NCBI GenBank assembly: GCA_900660155.1
Contig: CABFPE010000200.1
Span: 795,674 to 859,673, forward strand
DNA from: Hofstenia miamia
Taxonomy: Eukaryota; Xenacoelomorpha; Acoela; Hofsteniidae
Length of the DNA: 64,000 nt
Direction: 5' to 3'
Positions 12,372 to 24,409 of this stretch are shown one piece after another. The translations under genes were made by a program, and so were the position numbers. The notes under the pieces were generated by a model, which was not told the origin of the DNA, made no database searches, and was given only the letters and a program-made list of their open reading frames with translations. Numbering within the stretch: the first letter of the stretch is position 1; each line of letters starts with the position of its first letter.

Positions 12372-13081
12372 TTGTCAAACGTGCTATTACATTAAGTCAA
12401 CACATTCGATAAATAAATTGGACAAAATTGTTAAATTTTACATGTTTCTATTAAATTATCAAGACAGAAATATTAAAGCATTAATAATACGAAGATCAGA
12501 TTTCTCATTGTGAACGAATCAAATGTTGTCTATTGATTTTTGAGAAGTCAGAGGAATGGAATTGTATTTGGCTTTGAGACCTTGTTACGTCCATATTAAT
12601 TCTCTCTTAACGAAAAGACAAAATAATTACAACTTACCAGGCGGTACATCAAGATGGTCGATCACTGAAACTTCGGTAAAATTTTTGCAAAAAATGCTAT
12701 GCGTTTTGTTGAAGTTAGAACACAATTCGAAGACCTTCATTCACAACCGGGAAAAATGTAATTGATAGCTAATGTTAATAATGTCTTTTAAGTAGATTTT
12801 ACACGATGGGTTTTTGCGCTAGAGCAAAACACTTAAGTTAATTGCACTATGTGTAGCATCTGTTGGCGTGCGAAAAAATTACAAGATAGTTATACCCTGT
12901 TTAGATTTAGATGTGACATAAGACAGATCTGTCTCCAATTATCTCAAGACATGTGTTGCGTGTAAACACCCAAAACCTAAGACATACGAACTCTCAAGCA
13001 GGGTAGTTACAAAATAGGTGTAGATCAAATAATTTTGATTTTATTGTATGTCTTCTGTCGCGCTGTCACCGTGTAAACACT

Positions 13082-13285
13082 AAATCATGAGACATATATG
13101 TTTTTTACTGCAGACATTAAATTATTATGGAAGCAAAATAGCAGTAATTTCGCCGTATTAAATTAACAAAAAATTATTAATCATATATTTTTTTTAGTAT
13201 TTTATCCGATTTTCACAATTGAAAATAATACTTTTTCAATTACATATGCATATTTAAACATTACTTATGCATTTTAGATAAATTG
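13082..13285 (+). repeat. Left inverted-repeat arm
   Basis: Imperfect inverted copy of about 13981-14178 with scattered substitutions and small indels. Confidence 0.75.
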
Positions 13286-13356
13286 TTAACAAACCAATCG
13301 CAAGCTAGCAATTTATAATAGATTAGATTATTGAAATGGTATTGTTATATCATAAC

Positions 13357-13768
13357 CAAGGGTAGGACCTGTACCGAGCACGGACAAAGGAATACGGGCA
13401 CGGGCTTCTATACTACGGCCAAGTCTGATGTACAGTATATGTATTTCTTGTTACATTGAAATTAATGGAGATTTATAGCCTAAATTACAGCATAGCACAT
13501 AAAATATTTCACTAAATCACTTCATTGTCTTCATCAAGTCTAAACAGCTCCATTTTATTGTCATCGTCTGTCCTAGCATTGATCAAATCTAGTACTCATA
13601 TTGTACTAGAACCTAGACGTAGACGCATTTGTTAAGGTTATTTTGTTGTGTCAAAATATTTTAGTTAAATAACATTTAGCTAAGGACATAACGGGCTTAG
13701 GGTACGGACAAACCAATGGACCTATTTTATTGGTACGGGCTATGGGTCGGACACGGGCTCTACCATGG
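13357..13768. mobile_element. Nonautonomous hAT-like element (412 bp), nested
   Basis: Termini CAAGGGTAGGACCTG and, reading inward from the other end, CCATGGTAGAGCCCG match at 10 of 15 positions. The 8-bp flanks ATCATAAC (13349-13356) and ATTATAAC (13769-13776) match at 7 of 8, the target duplication size of hAT transposases. GC-rich words of the ACGGGCACGGG type repeat near both ends in an otherwise AT-rich element. No transposase frame is present. It sits inside the MADF-carrying element just past the MADF fragment, so it is the younger insertion. Confidence 0.7.
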
Positions 13769-13782
13769 ATTATAACAATTAA

Positions 13783-13935
13783 TTAAAATTTACACTTCAT
13801 CCCTAGTTCTTTCGCAATATCAGAGAAAGTCTTCTTTCGAAAATCCCTGTCTTTATATTCAGGACATTCGATATCCCATAAAAATGATTTATTTGAGACA
13901 GCATCTATTAAGTTGCATTCCATACCATCATTCAT
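13783..13935 (-). pseudogene. MADF DNA-binding domain, N-terminal part
   Basis: A 50-codon frame starts at ATG 13935 and stops at 13783. It holds the first half of a MADF domain: LIDAV near residue 9, the FLWD motif near 18-21, then PEYKDRDFRKK and the helix FSDIAKELGM. Known MADF proteins (Adf-1 type, and the MADF/Myb gene of PIF/Harbinger transposons) bind DNA through this three-helix fold. The second half, normally a VKxKWKNLRDxY-type helix, is missing. The frame stops seven codons after the helix, possibly because an exon ends near AAGTGTAAAT, 20-30 bases before the nested hAT insertion. It lies between the inverted arms, so I read it as a transposon gene and not a host gene. I see no second exon. 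Confidence 0.6.
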
Positions 13936-13980
13936 TTGTAGTTAAGATTTTAGCAAATTTATAGGTCATTTACCAGTTAG

Positions 13981-14178
13981 CAAATTTATCTAAAATGCAT
14001 AAGTAATATTTAAACATGCGTATGTAATTGAAAAAATATTATTTTCAATTTTGAAATAGGATAAGATACTAAAAAATATATGATTAATAATTTTTTTTAA
14101 TTTAATACGTCGAAATTACTGCTTTTTGCTTCCATAATAATTAAATAACTGCAGTCAAAAACATATATGTCACGTTAA
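13981..14178 (-). repeat. Right inverted-repeat arm
   Basis: Inverted partner of about 13082-13285. Confidence 0.75.
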
Positions 14179-14279
14179 ACAGCTTATTACTCTCGGAGCA
14201 TTTGCCGGGCCATGAGTTCATTGTGTACCATGTCAAAGACAACTTAACACAGCTCATTTATCCCATCGTGTAGCTTCTG

Positions 14280-15487
14280 ATATATGTTAATTTACGAAAT
14301 CAATACAATTACACACTAATGTTAAATTCATTGAAATGCATTGTTACGTGTTTTCTTCTAAGCGAATTTTTAAGGGCCTCTCAATATAGAATATTATATG
14401 CCTTGTTCTAGCAGATTACAATCAATAGTAACTTTAAAATTATTTAAAATCATTTTTTGAAAGATTTTGGAGCAGGGAGTAACTAATTATACAAATTTTT
14501 ACATATCTTATAATGAAACGTAAATTCACGGAAAACAAGACTGATTTTCATAACTCGATTGTGAATATGATTATTTTTATAGTCAATTTACAAATTTAAT
14601 GCAATTTCTTCTGCACACAGCAGCTAAAGATAAATTTATTCAGACTTAAATTCTAGTACTTATCATCTATAAGGAAGCCTTCGGGAAAGTGTATGCAAAT
14701 ACATGGAAAAATGCATAGTTAATTAGAGAAGGATATGGTAATCTACAATAAGTTTACAAACAATTAATTATTCCGATTTCACTGAGTTTCTTTGAGTAGG
14801 CAACGACTAACTTCATTTATCAACGTTGCTATCAATATGCCCAGAAACAAAGCCATTAATGAGAGAAACTTCAAAGACCGATTACTTTCAAGGTTTTTTA
14901 TGATTTAATTTTAAATTTTCAATAACGGGACGGAGATAAAGAATAGTGATTAAAGAAACGCTCATATATGCTATGGTCACAAAATGTGTACCAAGCCTCC
15001 AATATTTATCTATGTTCCCCTACAGTATAAAAATCACTTTAACACCTAACACCAGAGTGCCTAACATTGCAGATCGGGCAAAGAAATCGAAGAGCAATGT
15101 AATAAAAATTACCCCCATGTAATTATTCAAATGCACTAAGTTTCAAATATGTTTATTCCTAATTAAAAATATTATGACATCAGGTTTCGAAAATGGGTTG
15201 ACTTAACTGTAATAGCAGGCTGAGTTAAATTTTGCAATCTCTACATTTTTCGACAGTGCAAAGTGTAAGGTGCCAAAATGTAGATTAAATTTATCATTTA
15301 AAAGCATAGGTTATGAACAATTACGTTCATTAACATATACACACATTATATATATATATATATAATTCTAAGTATAGGAAAAATCATACAAAACTTTTAC
15401 TTTGTCTCGAAATCGATTTATTCTTATGCACAATTCCTTATTAATAAGATCAACAAGTTTGTGTACCCGTCTATTACTTGAAATACA
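14280..15487. other. Anonymous AT-rich DNA
   Basis: No gene or dispersed element recognised; only a short (TA)n tract at about 15349-15364. Confidence 0.5.
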
Positions 15488-15495
15488 CTTACGAT

Positions 15496-16345
15496 CAGTA
15501 GCGTAGACAGAATAAAAAATCAGGAGGGGCAGAATCATGTCTTGGAGGGGCAATAAACTGAATCAATTAAAATTTTGAAAAAAGTGCAGCACATTATTCA
15601 GTTTTGTAAATATTTATTATACATTATGTATGTGAGGCTTGATTTTTGATTTTAAGCAAAAATTTGCGTTTAATTTAATATTTGCGTAATATTTTAGATA
15701 ATTATGCGTCTCAGCTTTAAAAGAATCAATGAAAATTTTTAATATATTTTTAAACAAGCTATATAACAAGTCGTCATTGATCAATTTCTCAACACTTTAT
15801 GGTAGTAATATGAATACTAGTTAATACTATCAAACTTTCATCTGAAATATGATCTTATATCTATTTTATATACTTAGTTATCTAAGCTCAAGTTGCAATG
15901 AGAAATATGTTTTAAGATACATGACCTTAATATAATATGTCTCACATAACCGTATGCAGCCATTATTAAGGCTGACTAAGAAACTATTTTTCTTGTTGGC
16001 CATAAGCATTAGTAAACTAAGGCCCATATTCCACAGCTTTTGTCTAGCATTGATGAGCCCCCTCTGCAATAGCAGGCTCATAATCATTCACTTGTTATAA
16101 TTCCTTCATGCTTAAATACTCAAGTGGAAATAAATTCAAACCCAATTCAGTTTAAATTTAACGTATGTTAATTGCATATTAAAATTGATGTGAAAGTTAT
16201 TTAAATAGGGCCCTTGATCATTTATTTATCTCTTAATTAAACAATAGTAATAGTAATAGGTTCATTCTGCTCCAAAAAGAGGGGGGCTAAGCTTCACTTT
16301 TGGGGGGCCTTGCCCCCCTGCCCTCCCCCCGTAGCTACGCCAGTG
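15496..16345. mobile_element. Nonautonomous hAT element (850 bp)
   Basis: Begins CAGTAGCGTAG and ends CTACGCCAGTG, the widespread hAT terminus of the CAGTGGCGTAGC type. A perfect 8-bp duplication, CTTACGAT, flanks it (15488-15495 and 16346-16353). Both subterminal regions are G/C-rich: GGAGGGGC words on the left, and GGGGGGCC with CCCCCC on the right. The interior is AT-rich and has no transposase frame I recognise. The exact duplication suggests a fairly recent insertion. Confidence 0.85.
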
Positions 16346-16861
16346 CTTACGATATTATTTTCCCCAAAATGTTTTCAACGTCAAATTTATTTAAAAAAAT
16401 ATCTAAATATAATATACAATGTGTTGTTATTTTTATGCATGGCATATGCAAAACTGTGTTAATAATAATGTTTATATAAGAAGGATTATACCACCTGCAG
16501 TTATTGAAGGCATTATATTGAAGTCAGAACAAATTTAGATGAATACAAAAAATGGAAAATGCAGCTTAAGAAGCATGTTACACTTGGTCATCATTGTAAA
16601 AGTAAATCCCATTACTTGAGTAGTAGAAATGCAAATATGAAGAGTTCAATTCATTATGCGACTTAAATGATAAAATTTGTATAGTAAAATGATCATTCAC
16701 AAATAGTAAACTAAAAAAATAAGATTAGCAAGAATGTATATTTACTTGCTTCCAAAAATCATTTACTTAGCCACAAAGTTTAGGTAATGACAAAATAATG
16801 GATATTACTTACCATCCAATTTAACTATGCTCATTATATTTAACACCAGTTATAAATGTAT

Positions 16862-16869
<8 letters not shown>

Positions 16870-16903
<34 letters not shown>
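16870..16903. repeat. (TA)n microsatellite
   Basis: Uninterrupted TA tract, about 17 units. Confidence 0.95.
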
Positions 16904-16906
<3 letters not shown>

Positions 16907-19887
16907 GTACAGAATTATATTTAACTTCTTGAACCAAATACGAGGGTGAAATTTCACTTTTTATCGATTACAATTTTACAGGACATTGTGAAAGTTCTAT
17001 ATTGTTTACACTGTATAATACCCATGCATATCAAAAAATTGTGAAATACTTTAATCTGCAAATGAAGCAATTTCTTATAAATAGCAATAAAAATTTGGCA
17101 GCAGCAGAGTTTCTGCAAAAACAGGAAAACCTTAAGCTAAGAGTAGTTGATATTCATTATTCAATTAAGCAGCAGAATATACGTTTAAAACATTTTTCAA
17201 AGCATAACCAAATTAACCAAATTTTGAAAAATATTTTTATATTTTTACTCTAAATTTATATTATTGTTAAAAAACGACTACTAGGAGTCAAAATTGAAAA
17301 TAACATTTGTTATAGAAAAACATTATATACTATCAGCAATTAATTTTCATTGGAGGCTGGTAATTGTTGATTTTGTATTAAGTATTTTGTGTTGAGAGAT
17401 TCCCATATATGAGTTCTAGGGCAACTGCAATTACTGAGATTAAAAAACAGAATTGTTTGTAGCTGATACAACATGTGTTTGAACACTCAGAGTTAGCCAA
17501 AGGTTGTATCAGTGGTCATATCTACTGAGGAGTAACCATTGAAAAGGACAACATAGAAATAGTTAGCATCCCATAGTTAGGATATTGCAAGACTAATGAA
17601 AGTCATTGGTATTTATTAATATTTGTGAATTCATCAGCAAGGTACCTGATTCACAATGGTTGTAAAATGCATCTTAATTATTTTCTTACGCTGGTGAAAA
17701 GCAAATACTTGTCAAATACATTCCCTCACAACCGTTTTTATGAACGTTGGTTTCACGCGGTGGTGAGTAAAAATAAATTTGATACAGTAATGCCATTGTC
17801 ATGATGTTTGGCACAAACGTACTATGGGATTAAGAGTTTGAAAAAGTTCAAATAAAATTTTGTCAGGCAATTTTTGCTGATGTCAGCATTTTTTGCTAAA
17901 AGATGTTTTATGTCAAAATGGGCAAAGTAATCTTTTTCTATTTAAAACACAAATTAACTTAAGGCATATTAATTTGCAGTTATTAATTCTGATGTTAGCA
18001 TTTTTATATTTTTATTTTAAAATAAATGTCAATCACCGTTGACAAAATAGTCTTAATTCCTTGAGAAAAAAATCTTTCGCCACAAGATTTTGTAAAGCTA
18101 AATTTAATGTAATGAAAAGTTCTCAGCCAACCTTTCAAATTTGATTTAAAAAAAATTATTTATAAGAATTCACGTGGGGGATGAATTTACCCCCGCCCTC
18201 TATGAAGAATAGGGCTAAGAAATCACTTAGCTCAACCAATGAAAAAGATATCAGTTTCGTTTAGAAATTTGACTAAGCAATCAAAACAAATGCGATTTAA
18301 AAGACAATGCAATAATTTAAAACCAATTACTTGACATGGACACTGTACATTCTAAAAACCATGTAATCATAATCCAATAGCCAAATCTCCCATTATATTC
18401 AAATTTATTAATATTCTTTGAATATTCCAGAATTGTATTCTTTACATTTCTAGTGATAATTGGCTTACAGGTATTTTATATCTATTTTTCAGCAATTGTT
18501 TGATCAAAAAAATATGCCTCCAGGAGTAGAAATTTGAGAAGAGCATTTAAAAAACGCCTGGGAAAGCTGAGAAGCTTTTAATGGCAAACTCTTTCAGATG
18601 AAAATATCTAGTCATATGTACCTACAACAGTTAGAAAAAGTGTACACGGGAAAATGAAACGTGAAAATTGTCGAATTTGAAAAATTTAGTATGAATACTT
18701 GATGTGGAACTTGTTGAAAACATAGTGACTCATGGACGTTAATAAGGCACTAACAGTAGACTTCTATGTTGCTTAACTTAATCAATTGCTTATGAAAACA
18801 CTAAAGAAATTGAGGTTTGAACGCAAAGCCAATGCATAATATTGTACACAATAGAATAAATCAAGAAGAAAATTTCACAGAAGAGGAACAAGAAATGGTT
18901 AAATTTCTCGTACTTAACATTTTCTGTACCGTTTCAAGCAAAATCAACCTGACAAAAGCATAACCTTCCTACGATAAATTTATACTGTTTTGAAAACTAA
19001 CATCATTTTATGGGGTCTCTAAGATATAAATTGCTGATGCGCATCTAATTTTAAACATCATCTTAAATATTTTGTCTGAGATATTTACTTGTCAACGCTT
19101 TGGAAATTTTTGAATAAATTTGAAGCTAATTTTGTTAGAATGGAGGTTAATTTCGTTGACTCATATTTCCCAAATATTAATGCGATGATAAATCAAAAAT
19201 GATGGATCTTTGCTATGGGAAGAAGTGCAATGCCCTTAAACATGTCTGTAGCTAGCTCGCATTTAAAAATCATTCACATATTTAATTAATTATGTCACCA
19301 AATAGGAGATGATCAATAAAATATGCATATATATATATATATCTATATATAATTATTCGAAGTATTTGAGAATGTATTTTGAGATAACATATGCGTAAAA
19401 AAAATATGTATGAAAAAATATTAAATTTTTTGGTCATCAAATATTTAGAAAATCATGGCATTATTAGTCCTCATCTTCATGAGGCCAAACTAGGAATCAC
19501 CCTTTTTTAAAAATAACGTAAATAAACAATAGGATGCGAGAGTTTGTACTTATGTTTTTAGTACCTACAAATGATCTGGAAGATTTACATCTACAGTGGA
19601 ATGTAATTCAACGTGCTTTCAAGGTATGAAGATAATTATAAAGTTGTGCTAGCGAATGCTTACAGAATGTCGGGCTTCTGAGCAAATTTCATTTAAATTG
19701 ACTGATGCAGTTTAATATATTTATAATCGACAATAGACTTTGTTCATAACAATAATTATCCTCTTCAGTTACAAAAATACCCAACTAGTTGAGAAAAGTA
19801 CTAAAATTTGTTCCAAATACACATTTTGAGGGTAAAAAAATTATCTGAAAAAAATATCTTAGGTTAATACAATTTTATTTCATATAN

Positions 19888-19918
<31 letters not shown>
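19888..19918. repeat. (TA)n microsatellite next to an ambiguous base
   Basis: TA tract directly after the N at 19887, so its length may be unreliable. Confidence 0.9.
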
Positions 19919-19922
<4 letters not shown>

Positions 19923-21364
19923 ATATATATCGGGAATATTACAAAAGCGTCGTTATGTATAAGATAGGAACTATGCAATTTTTTTCATAGTCCCATGTGG
20001 TCCCATAGTTTAAATTCTATTGGTAATTACATTTTACATTAGGTATTTTATTATAACTACTAAGTGCTACAGTCACATATAGAAAATCTTTAATTCAAAT
20101 TTAATGTGTAGCTAATAGAGGGCCTCTTCACGATACCAGTTTGAGACTTTTGAAGTCTTTAGAAATCCCAGGTGGAATACATAGTGCTCTAGCTATATAA
20201 CTTTTGATAGAATTCATCTACTAGCATCAGGTTTTGGCAAGAGCTTCGCATTTTAGGTTTTTAAAAAAAGTCCAAAGTCTTTGTTGTCATGTTGTGACGT
20301 ACGAAATATGTCAACAATTTGTGAAATTTTGCAAAACTGAATGACTTACATAACTTAAGTCTACGAAAGTTTAGACGTAAAAAATTGAGTTTTAAGACAT
20401 TGATTTAAAGAAATAAATAATGAGACAGAAATTCACCTGGAAGTAATACTTGGGACAATAAGCCTCCGGGAAATGCAAACACAGCAACAAAAAGTCTGTC
20501 TGATCATAAACGAGCTGCTGCTGAAAAATAAATTTTGTAATACATGTAGTTGTGACCCAATATAAAATTTGAATACAACTATGCAATGTTGCAAGCTTCA
20601 TAAGTTTTCTTAAATTGAACCTTCTCCATTATCTTTAACTGAAATGTATTTTATATGATATAATAAAAAAATTCGACTAATTTAAAATTTCTTAAACTTG
20701 GGAAGCTTTAGTATAATTGATTTTTATTAATTAAATATGTGACAAAGTGTAACTTCGAAATGCACTATTCTGCTTTCGAATCCCATGGAGTTTAAAATAA
20801 CTAATAGAATTCAATATTTATGGTTCCAGTACCCTCCTTCCATACTGGTTCCAGTCCCGTTGAGTTTTTGGTACCATGTCCCTATGAGACTAGCTGATCC
20901 CGTAAAACTCTAGTAGGAGACCCGTGGCACAATGGGAATTTATCAGTCCACAAGTCATACGCCGGAGCCGAAAACTAACTTCGCAAAAGTCACAAATTGA
21001 AATTTGAGTCAATAATTAGTTTTTTTTGGTTTTGTTTATTTGTTCAGTTTGGTCACACGAAATTGTACAAGATATGCCTGCAAACCTTGTTTTTCTCATT
21101 AATGAGACTGCAAAACATATAAACAACACAAAACTTAAACATAAATTCTGAACTTACATAGCAAAATCAAATTACAATTCCAATGTACCCCATCCTATTT
21201 CCTGATCTGCTCCAAAAGTTATATTTGACTAAAATAGAGGCTTTGATGGTTTTTGGCTAATCATTGAGTCCATTATTAAAAATAAAGAATTGTATGATAT
21301 AAATTTTCCATGATGTCGAAGCTAACTACAGTCTAACCGTGATCTGTACCCTTACTCGCACAGC

Positions 21365-21368
<4 letters not shown>

Positions 21369-21400
<32 letters not shown>
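21369..21400. repeat. (TA)n microsatellite
   Basis: Uninterrupted TA tract of about 16 units. Confidence 0.95.
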
Positions 21401-21402
<2 letters not shown>

Positions 21403-21698
21403 TAGTTTAAAACGCAGTTCTAAAATAAACAGATTATTATTTTTTCAAACTTTTACGCGTGTAATATATTCCTAAAAATGCCATTACCTTAAAATTGATA
21501 TCAAATTCAGATATTCTTCTGTTTGAATTTGTCCAGTTAATTGTGATTCATGGATAACTTCCAATCAGATTTTTACTGGACAAAGTTAATTGTATGGTGG
21601 AGAAAGCTCCACAGACTATGTAAATATTAAGTGCCACTTTAAAGTGTCTTTTTGAAAATGAGTCAGTAAAGATAAGGTATGAAGAGGGTGTCACTTAC

Positions 21699-21810
21699 CA
21701 ACGATATCGTAACTTCCCATCGCCTACTGCATCGCATTTCATGTAGAGAGTTTCCCCTTGTCTAAAAGGCGTTCTCTTTAATTCGGAAATACCGTCTACT
21801 TGAGGAGGAG
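21699..21810 (-). CDS. Ig-superfamily protein, exon 3 of those seen (start of second Ig domain)
   Basis: A 112-bp exon on the minus strand: acceptor AATTCTAG before 21810 and donor TTG|GTAAGTG after 21699. It starts with two bases that complete a codon with the T ending the upstream exon (TCT, Ser). It then reads 36 codons and ends inside a Trp codon (TG). The peptide runs PPQVDGISELKR, then GETLYMKCDAVGDG, then LRYRW. That is the A to C strands of an Ig domain, with the B-strand Cys (MKC) and C-strand Trp (RYRW) correctly spaced. Splitting the domain at the Trp is common in Ig genes. The second half of this domain was not found. Confidence 0.75.
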
Positions 21811-23846
21811 CTAGAATTGCAATGAGTGATAACGTAAAAAATATACTAATTAAGTAGCTCTAAAAATGCAAAATCCTTCCAATTTAAATATATCGGCATT
21901 ACATTTCCTATGCATGGAAATGACAATATTAATGCTCAATTTATGTAGATGTTGACCAAGATCAATCAAATCTCCTATGGCCTTCTTGATATTTTTGAAA
22001 TACTAGAATTAGGTTTTGTAAAATTTTTCAGCGCCTACTACAAACTTTTTTACGATGCACTAATTTAAATAAAACTGCAACTGAATTTATAAAGAGAATT
22101 ATTCAAGACTTTCTAACAAAACTTTCATTGAGAGCCATTGCTGGCCTGTACATATTTGTAATATAGAAAAACAATTATCAAGCTCTGGTTCTTGCTATGA
22201 GCCTAGAAACACTCAAAGGGTTGCAATCGGCCACAAATTACTGGAACTGGCCGAAAAATTATCCTTTTTACAAAAAAATTAAAAATTATAGTTAAAATAC
22301 TGAAGCAAATATAAAATATTATAAAATAATGTAATTGATCAGAGTCATCATAAATAGAATGCTATTTGATGCAAAGATAAACATCAGCAAAGTCTCATTG
22401 ATCGGCCCACCTTCGTTTGCTCAAGAAGAGCTAGTGTAACATGCTATGAAAGCTTTCACCAAGAACTAAATTTGAGTAGCTGCAGAGATAGATACAGATC
22501 GGACTAACCCACCTGTTAGGACGGCCTCCAACAGGCAGATATCTTAATTATTGGGAGATTTATTGTCTTTAAAGTAAGTGTCAAGTTTGTAGCTCATTGT
22601 TTGTATGACGCCAAAATACACGCTAAAGAAAAGCCACCATATATTGATTCGTTGTCATTACATAGCGGTACATAGTCTTTCATGCAATTGATAGTATGAC
22701 AGCTAGGGGAACACACACCAACCTTCTACATTTACTACATCATTTAAGCCCACAAGTCTTCATTACTTTAAAATATACCGAGTAAACTTAGCTAGAACTT
22801 CAGTAAATTTAAAAATGATTTACTCTAAAAACAGTTTTTATTACTAGAGCTTAAAATTATAAATGGTCTGTTATTACAATGTGTTGTTCAATTTCATGTA
22901 CCTAGAATTTTCACACAAAGAATTCTTTCTCGTCATTTAATAGTTGAAAATGTGAAAATATGCTTGATAATTTTCTAACGCTTTTAATGTTACAAAATGA
23001 AAGGTAAACAACGACATCAATCACACAAAGTAGTGAGTATACGCTAAGCAATTTCTTAGACATTGATAGCGCCACTTGCATACATTAAAAATCCACAAAG
23101 GAAAAGCATTTTTATTCAAACCATATTGCCAGTACTCTGAACGATTAAATATGGAACAGACGAAATTGAAACGAGTCATTATGATACTCATCTATAACCC
23201 GCTTCTTCAATGAAATTCAGTAAACAAAAAATATATAAACTTCATCTGATGAAAAAACCGAAATTAAAAAATAAACTTAGGGGACATTGATATTAATTGT
23301 AAACTTTTTGACATGTTCATTTATTTATTTTATTACTACATTTGATGGACTACGAGCCGTTTGCTGTCAGATGACCCATCAAAACTGACATGTTACTGCT
23401 CATCAATAACCGATGGCGCTCAGCATTTTAATGTATCAGTTTATGGTTAGGACGTCTAACAATCTCAATCTTTACAGAAATACATTTCAAAAGAGAAGAA
23501 AATACCCACACATACTAAAATTAATAGAATTAGGAGCATTCGCTACATATACAAGTCCTTATGGATATATGCAATATTTTCACATATCAACAATTACTTT
23601 ATATGAAGTAGTTGAGTTCGACATTTAATTAGACCGGCCTGAAAAAATAACACCATACACCAAGACATTTAATTAGACCGGCCTGAAAAAATAACACCAT
23701 ACACCAACAATTTAATATTGTAGTTAATCTTCTCTGACTTAGAAAATATTGATTACTCTATTAAGATGATAAATTCCTCTTAATTGCAGAATACATTCGG
23801 TTGTAAAAATATTGAAATATCGTAAAATTACTAGTGATTTACTTAC
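21811..23846 (-). other. Intron of the Ig-superfamily gene (2,036 bp)
   Basis: Starts GTAAGTAAA after the exon ending at 23847 and ends TTCTAG before 21810. It contains a 44-bp tandem duplication at 23621-23707; nothing else recognised. Confidence 0.65.
23621..23707. repeat. Tandem duplication of a 44-bp unit
   Basis: The unit beginning ACATTTAATTAGACCGGCC occurs at 23621 and again at 23665, identical through its ACACCAA end. Confidence 0.95.
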
Positions 23847-24060
23847 ATATCACATCCACCGTCACCCTGTCAAGCGTTGCTGTCACACCTTCACCACTTG
23901 GTACTAGAAGTTCACAGATCCAGACACCCTTGAAGTCGTTTGTTACTTCCCGTATTCCCATTGAAGCTGTGAGAATGCAATTCTTTGGAGCATACACGTT
24001 CTTGGCAAATTTCTCATTCATTTTGATTTTGCCATTACTGACATACTCAAAGACGTCTGG
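23847..24060 (-). CDS. Ig-superfamily protein, exon 2 of those seen (C' to G strands of first Ig domain)
   Basis: A 214-bp exon on the minus strand: acceptor ATTTATAG before 24060, donor ATAT|GTAAGTAAA after 23847. It reads 71 codons plus one base, PDVFEYVSNGKI to TLDRVTVDVI. The stretch ILTASMGIREVTNDFKGVW followed by ICEL has the E-F pattern of Ig domains (L-x-I-x-x-V-x-x-x-D-x-G-x-W-x-C). TLDRVTVDV is the G strand. Phase 0 at its start matches the upstream exon end, and phase 1 at its end matches the next exon. A short plus-strand frame over the same bases is a shadow. Confidence 0.78.
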
Positions 24061-24409
24061 CTATAAATATTAGTTTCCAATGTAAATGTTCATCAAGTTC
24101 TAAGTTAATAAGAAACTTTTCATGCACTTATCATTGTTATTGCAATAGTTATGTTTATTATTTCTCTAGAGTGTCTCTCAGCTCGGGCAGCCTACCAGTT
24201 TCCAGGGTCTCCTACATATGTTTTAAGGACTCTAGTAGGTCCATACGAGTTAACTTTTTTAGTCTCGGGTTGAGTTGGAATCATGACACGCAGGTTCGAG
24301 GCGAGTCGCAATTATATGTAGACATATTTTTCTTGTTATTCAAAGCTATATAATCGTGCTACTCTATGTAAGTGAAAGACAGAAATCCAGCATTTTAAAC
24401 TAATTGAGA

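Larger units (their letters stand above)
9439..12792. other. Anonymous AT-rich DNA with minor repeats
   Basis: No recognisable gene. It contains two full copies of a 26-bp unit (starting ACCATTAGGAGTTAAATCG) at 11845-11896 and a short (GT)n tract at 12357-12371. The stretch 10880-11340 is locally pyrimidine-rich on the plus strand. Its complement gives short, Glu/Lys-rich frames broken by stops that could be decayed LINE ORF1 sequence, but I cannot assign it. Confidence 0.5.
12801..14271. mobile_element. MADF-carrying DNA transposon remnant with inverted-repeat arms
   Basis: The ends carry the complementary words ACACGATGGG (12801-12810) and CCCATCGTGT (14262-14271). Inside are two imperfect inverted arms of about 200 bp (roughly 13082-13285 and 13981-14178). 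They share, in inverted order, the words GACATATATG, ACTGCAG, GGAAGCAAAA and GCATTTTAGATAAATT. Between the arms lies a minus-strand MADF-domain fragment and a nested hAT element. MADF/Myb-like proteins are the second gene of PIF/Harbinger transposons, so that superfamily is my first guess. A 3-bp duplication is not clear at the proposed ends (TTA versus TAG), and a 6-of-8 match TAGATTTT/TAGCTTCT would instead hint at hAT. The exact ends and superfamily are uncertain. Confidence 0.5.
16354..21698. other. Anonymous AT-rich DNA, probably intron or 3' side of the Ig gene
   Basis: No exon could be supported. It contains (TA)n tracts at about 16870-16903, 19320-19352, 19888-19918 and 21369-21400, and one ambiguous base at 19887. 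The minus-strand Ig exon at 21699-21810 ends with a split Trp codon, so at least one further exon must lie at lower coordinates, here or outside the window. I could not find one starting with the required G after a clear acceptor. Confidence 0.5.

Noticed and set aside
20441-20546. Minus-strand candidate exon of 84 bp (acceptor TTATTTTTCAG, donor TTCCAG|GTGAAT)
   Set aside because: Splice borders look good, but it begins with C, so it cannot complete the split Trp codon of the Ig exon at 21699, and no frame resembles the second half of an Ig domain.
20816-20960. GC-richer stretch with repeated GGTTCCAGT words, considered as a transposon end or SINE
   Set aside because: No inverted partner, no A/B box pair and no target duplication.
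23834-24073. Plus-strand 79-codon frame over the Ig exon
   Set aside because: Shadow of the minus-strand exon at 23847-24060, which has matching splice sites and Ig residues.
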